This document shows positions 60,043-64,000 of a stretch of 64,000 bases of DNA, one piece after another (positions within the stretch are counted from its first letter, which is position 1; every line of letters starts with the position of its first letter). The notes under the pieces were generated by a model, which worked only from the letters and a program-made list of their open reading frames with translations, ran no database searches and was not told the DNA's origin. Made by a program: the position numbers and the translations under genes. The DNA is from Spisula solida (Eukaryota; Mollusca; Bivalvia; Venerida; Mactridae), in the NCBI GenBank assembly GCA_947247005.1, contig OX365957.1, positions 8,776,817 through 8,840,816 of the forward strand, in the 5' to 3' direction.

Positions 60043-60744
60043 CGCTCTAGAGGTCACATTTTTTATGTTATATTAATGACACTTGGCCACAATGTGTAGC
60101 TTTATGAAATCTGGGTCTCCTGGCGTCAAAAACTAGGTCACAAGGTCACATCAAAGAAAAACCTTGTTAGCACTCTAGAGGTAACATTTTTACCTAATCT
60201 ATATGAAACTTGGACACATTGTTTGTCGCTTTGAAATCTAAGTCAAGTGTGTAACTGGGTCATCTTGGGTCAAAAACTAGGTCACATCAATTTTAAAACC
60301 TTGTTTACGCTCTAGAGGTCACATTTTTTATGTTATATTAATGACACTTGGCCACAATGTGTAGCTTTATGAAATCTAGGTCTAGTTCGTAACTAGGTCA
60401 TCTGGGGTCAAAAACTAGGTCACCAGGTCACTGATTCTGCCTAAACTGCTGGTCATATGGTGAGCGCTTTAGAGCCAATGGTCCTCTTGGTGTATTAGTC
60501 AATTTTCCTTGAGTTATTAAAATTCTATCTGAATTTCATGAAATGTAGAATAAATACAAACTGTATGAACAACCATACTGTGAAGATGCCCCTCACTAAT
60601 AACTGTAATGAGTTATTTTGATATAGTATCAATGGATGATTGAATCCCCTTTAGGCAATGCCTTAGTTCATATTACTTCAAAATTCATGGATAGTATTGC
60701 TTTTAAGTACATCTATGTTATATGTAAACATCCGTACATAGTTC

Positions 60745-61235
60745 ACATTTCATTGTTCGTACCTCACAGTTCACACTTCATACTTCTACTCAAATTCACA
60801 CTTCACTCTTCACACTTCATAGTTCACACTTTACAGTTCATACTTCACAGTGCATATTTCATACTTCATACTTCACAGTGCATATTTCATACTTCACACT
60901 TCATAGTTCACACATTACAGTTCATACGTCACTCTTCACACTTCATAGTTCACACATTACAGTTCATACGTCACTCTTCACACTTCATAGTTCACACATT
61001 ACAGTTCATACGTCACTCTTCACATTTCATTGTTCACACATTACAGTGCATACTTCACAGTTCATTTTTCACCCTTCACACTTCATAGTTTACACTTTAC
61101 AGTTCATATTTCATACTTCACTCTTCACACATTACAGTTCATACTTCACAGTTCACATTTCATACTTCACACTTCATAATTCACACTTTCTTGTTCACAC
61201 TTCTTAGTCAATACTTCACAGTTCCTACCTCAAAG
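60745..61235. repeat. 14-bp minisatellite with 42-bp higher-order unit
   Basis: TTCACACTTCATAG-type 14-mers run throughout. Three nearly identical 42-bp units (GTTCACACATTACAGTTCAT..) start at about 60907, 60949 and 60991. As 42 is a multiple of three, long frames stay open (60636-61088 and 60878-61207), but these are satellite by-products. The motif is the reverse complement of that at 27005-27275. Confidence 0.85.
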
Positions 61236-64000
61236 TATGACGCCATTGTAGGCTATACCGTTTTTATTTGTATGTAGCCGGGTTTAAAAGCTGATACATT
61301 TATATTTAGAGCTTGTGCTGCATGTTTGCTGGCTGATTCTGTAAATTATATTACTTGTATTTTAATAAACCAATACATATTCAGTAATTCGCAAACCAGA
61401 TATTTGATGATGATAACTTTAGGAGAGCGATAAAACGTTATCATTGTTTCAATCAAGTTACAACTACTAATTTGCATTTTCATGACTATAACTCGTCCAA
61501 AAACACATAAATAACGAATAATAACATAATGTCTTGACTGTACAAACTAATGAGTACCATTAGCTATTTTTAAGCAGGTGGGGCAAAAACACGCCGAGTG
61601 ACATCACAGTGACGTCATGCGACGATTGAACTATGCAGTATGAACTGTGTACTAGTATTTTAAAGTCACCACCGGGCTTTCGTACAAAACAAAGTTCGTT
61701 ATACCAAAATACGTCATTAATGGGATATACTTACGTCATTTAGGAGATAAACTTCATTTTATAGTTGTTCTACTGTAGTATAGTAATATCATGTCCTTAG
61801 TATACGAACTCGTTATACTAACTCGGAAACATGAGAGGGGGGGGGGGGGGGTAAATATGATAAACAATTATAATTATATGTCCTTCGGAGCCGTGCGAGT
61901 ATCACACTTGTTTTTTTGTGAAATGATAATTATGTTTCCTGTAATAGCGTCCTTCATTCTGCCTTTGATAGACATTATAGCTTCTGTGATCGGAAATAAA
62001 TTTGGACTGACAAAACCCAGGCGCAGTAATAGAAACGCAGATATTTAATATAAAACAAATGCATCTGTCATTCATTGATATGTGTTTTATGTTTTATTGA
62101 TGATGCGCACGTTTTCAGTGAAAATGGTGTATCTCATTCGAAATAATTGTTTTAATTTCACACAGTTGGAAACTAAAAATGTGTGGTTGTTTTCGTCGCT
62201 TCAATTTTAATGTTTGCCATTCAAATGTCAAGTCGGTAAAGAAAGGATTAATACTCTATGTAAGGCGGGAAAGGCATATGCTCTACGTGAGTAACGTATG
62301 GCCTGCTCCTGACATGTATATAAACATGTATCCAAGCCGACCGCTTGAAAATCTGGATATGTCAAACAAATTACAGTAACCTGTGCCCGTATTCACAACG
62401 AAATTACAGTAACATGTGCCCGTATTCACAAAACGTCGAATATCTGTTTGTCTAAGAAAAAAGATTTTATAAGTTTCTTCAATGATTGTCTTCGATTTTC
62501 TCGAAGATTAGTCCATGCATAAGAAAAAGTAAGAATTCTTTAAGATAAAAACGAGATTATTTAATTAAAGTGGAATATTGTTCAGGTCAATCATGTGTTT
62601 ACATACCCTTGTGTACATGAACATTGTGATTTATTTTATGTATGTCTTATTGTATAGTCCAGTCAGGATAAAAATCCAGTGACGCAGCGGTCGAGTCCAC
62701 TATAATGGTGTAAAACCAATTATAAAGGCTTATACTGTACACACAACTACAATTTCAGTGCTAAACTAACATACTAAAATTCGCTCTACCTGTTTAGACA
62801 ATTGTTGTGATTGTTTGCGTACACATAAACTGCAACGTCATTGTCACACTATCCTAACTGGACTATAATGTATATTTATGAAGTAGTATGTAGCTTAGTG
62901 CCTTTTTCTTTGAATTGAAATGTTTAAAACAATAAAAATACAATGCTATGATATTACGATGTTTGTATACAAGTGACAGACCTGAATAAACAGACTATAT
63001 AACTCTAAGGCGATAATCTGCAATGTCAATATAAACAGAAATCACTGACCATTACATCGATTTAGGTAGAGCAGAGGTTAACAACGCTTTTAATTGTACC
63101 CATTCAGTATTTTCACTGACAGAAGGTTAAACTATAAAGTTTTCCTTAATTAATACATTAGTGACTAGGCTGTGTGTCGCGGTAGCATTTGTCTTGTATG
63201 ATTTGTTTATGTTATAAAATGATCCACCTGTTGACATTTTCTGGCACACGCCCCAATACCGCGTTAGGTTTATGTCATTCGTTATTATACTTATTTTGTT
63301 ATAACTACATTCGCAGCATTCATCGTTCAACTAAAACAATCGGAATAAACACCGCTGCTCTCGTATATGCTGAATTGACTCAATCCCAATCGCAACATCG
63401 TTTTCACTTGATGATAGGATGCTGCGAGAAATTATCGAACATATCAGACATCACGGTACCATACAAGCAACTAAAACATAATAGTCCGAGAGCCCACGGA
63501 CTTTTATTGCAACGAAGGAGGCCAAAAGAGGTTCGTACATATTTTGAAAGGTTATTTCATATGCTATATGCAAACCCATTTCTTAAGTGTCAAAGCCGTG
63601 ACTACCTACATTTTTTCTCATTTTTTTATCATGGGGTGTGTGAAAAAAAAGCATAATTTCCTAAGGGGGGTAGGGGTAGCTTTATGCCTAATAAATAATG
63701 AAAACAATGTTCAATGTGGAAAATTCTTGCCTAATTTGAACGATCACATAATGGGCAATACTCCAAACATAAAAACCCCATAACCTCGACTTGTAAGTAT
63801 TATGTAAATAAGGGTAAAAGGTCAACAATAGGATAAAACCCATAGAATTTATACAAATGCTCCAGTATACTTTTTCATCAAAATTGTCGTTTTCCCCTAA
63901 ATTCAATGTGTTGCACATATTTTTATTCCTTAATGTATACCTAATTTATAATGTTATACAATTGATAAGAAAAAATCCGAATTTTACAAAATTACATGTT
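61236..64000. other. Unassigned stretch to the window end
   Basis: No gene supported. The longest ORF (63189-63656, 155 codons) has no recognisable domain. About 61640-61690 (CACCACCGGGCTTTCGTAC) is inverted relative to 56225-56245. A GTATTCACAA repeat pair at 62390-62440 resembles the MITE end at 24733. Confidence 0.4.
61837..61851 (+). repeat. G15 homopolymer
   Basis: Fifteen uninterrupted G residues on the plus strand, able in principle to form a quadruplex. Length may be misread in sequencing. Confidence 0.85.

Larger units (their letters stand above)
56278..60675 (-). repeat. Right arm of the 20.6-kb inverted repeat
   Basis: Inverted counterpart of 40121-43791. It is about 730 bp longer, because of a 421-bp hAT-type MITE (59622-60042) and expansion of ~265-bp GGTCACATTTTTTATG units (60053 and 60318). 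The order from inside out is element X, core repeats, the TGAGCACTCGTGAACATG block, the expanded GGTCA repeats, and the CTTTAGAGCCAATGG edge. Confidence 0.92.

Noticed and set aside
40121..60675. Maverick/Polinton with long terminal inverted repeats
   Set aside because: The size fits, but no DNA polymerase B, integrase, ATPase or protease coding sequence is visible in the interior.
60636..61207. Two long ORFs rich in His, Ser, Thr and Phe
   Set aside because: They lie wholly in the 14/42-bp minisatellite, whose period keeps frames open.
63189..63656. 155-codon ORF near the window end
   Set aside because: It is the longest ORF there, but has no recognisable domain, no splice-supported partner and low-complexity parts; left unassigned.

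Overview
The window is AT-rich eukaryotic DNA with no bacterial-style gene layout. It is packed with decayed transposons, tandem repeats and palindromes. The repeat vocabulary (~155-bp tandem units ending in an ACGG-rich run and a 'TATGCC..GGGGGCATA' hairpin, tRNA-like SINE heads, MADF-plus-DDE Harbinger elements, PIF1-like helicase copies) suggests a mollusc, most likely a bivalve. That is inference; no host gene with a known single-copy orthologue was recognised. I see no intact host gene, rRNA, CRISPR or convincing functional tRNA. Layout: (1) 1-5.5 kb holds a short copy of an element called X here, a broken P-element/THAP9-like transposase (+), and a spliced but degenerate PIF1-like helicase (-). 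(2) 8.1-9.6 kb is a non-autonomous DNA transposon flanked by TTAA. (3) 9.8-15.9 kb is a complete PIF/Harbinger element: closely matching terminal inverted repeats, arrays of subterminal motifs, a spliced MADF-domain partner gene (+) and a convergent spliced DDE transposase (-). Both genes carry frameshifts; a pogo-like MITE and SINE fragments sit in their introns. (4) 16.3-19 kb is an internally deleted LINE (-) whose RT core is missing. (5) 20.7-26.3 kb is mostly repeats: a Pearl/Helentron-like tandem array, an apparently exact 217-bp direct repeat, MITEs. (6) 27.5-31.1 kb is a nearly intact LINE (-) with endonuclease, RT and C-terminal zinc-knuckle region. (7) 32-33.8 kb has a second Pearl-like array and a 33-bp in-frame minisatellite. 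(8) 34.0-36.8 kb is a fold-back element with >1-kb inverted arms, a 5-bp target duplication and a LINE C-terminus in its centre. (9) 40.1-60.7 kb is a ~20.6-kb structure bounded by 3.7- and 4.4-kb inverted repeats. Inside it lies another inverted-repeat element (50.4-54.1 kb) with mirrored arrays of TGAGGCCC, plus several palindromic MITEs. (10) 60.7-64 kb has a 14/42-bp minisatellite, a G15 run and unassigned DNA. The coding parts work as mobile-element machinery, not as a host pathway: transposase plus DNA-binding partner for Harbinger, and endonuclease plus RT for the LINEs. Most are inactive by frameshift, stop codon or lost catalytic residues. The best candidates for something undescribed are the 20.6-kb giant inverted-repeat unit, the TGAGGCCC element within it and the fold-back element. 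Identity levels, family names and copy numbers need alignments that could not be run here.
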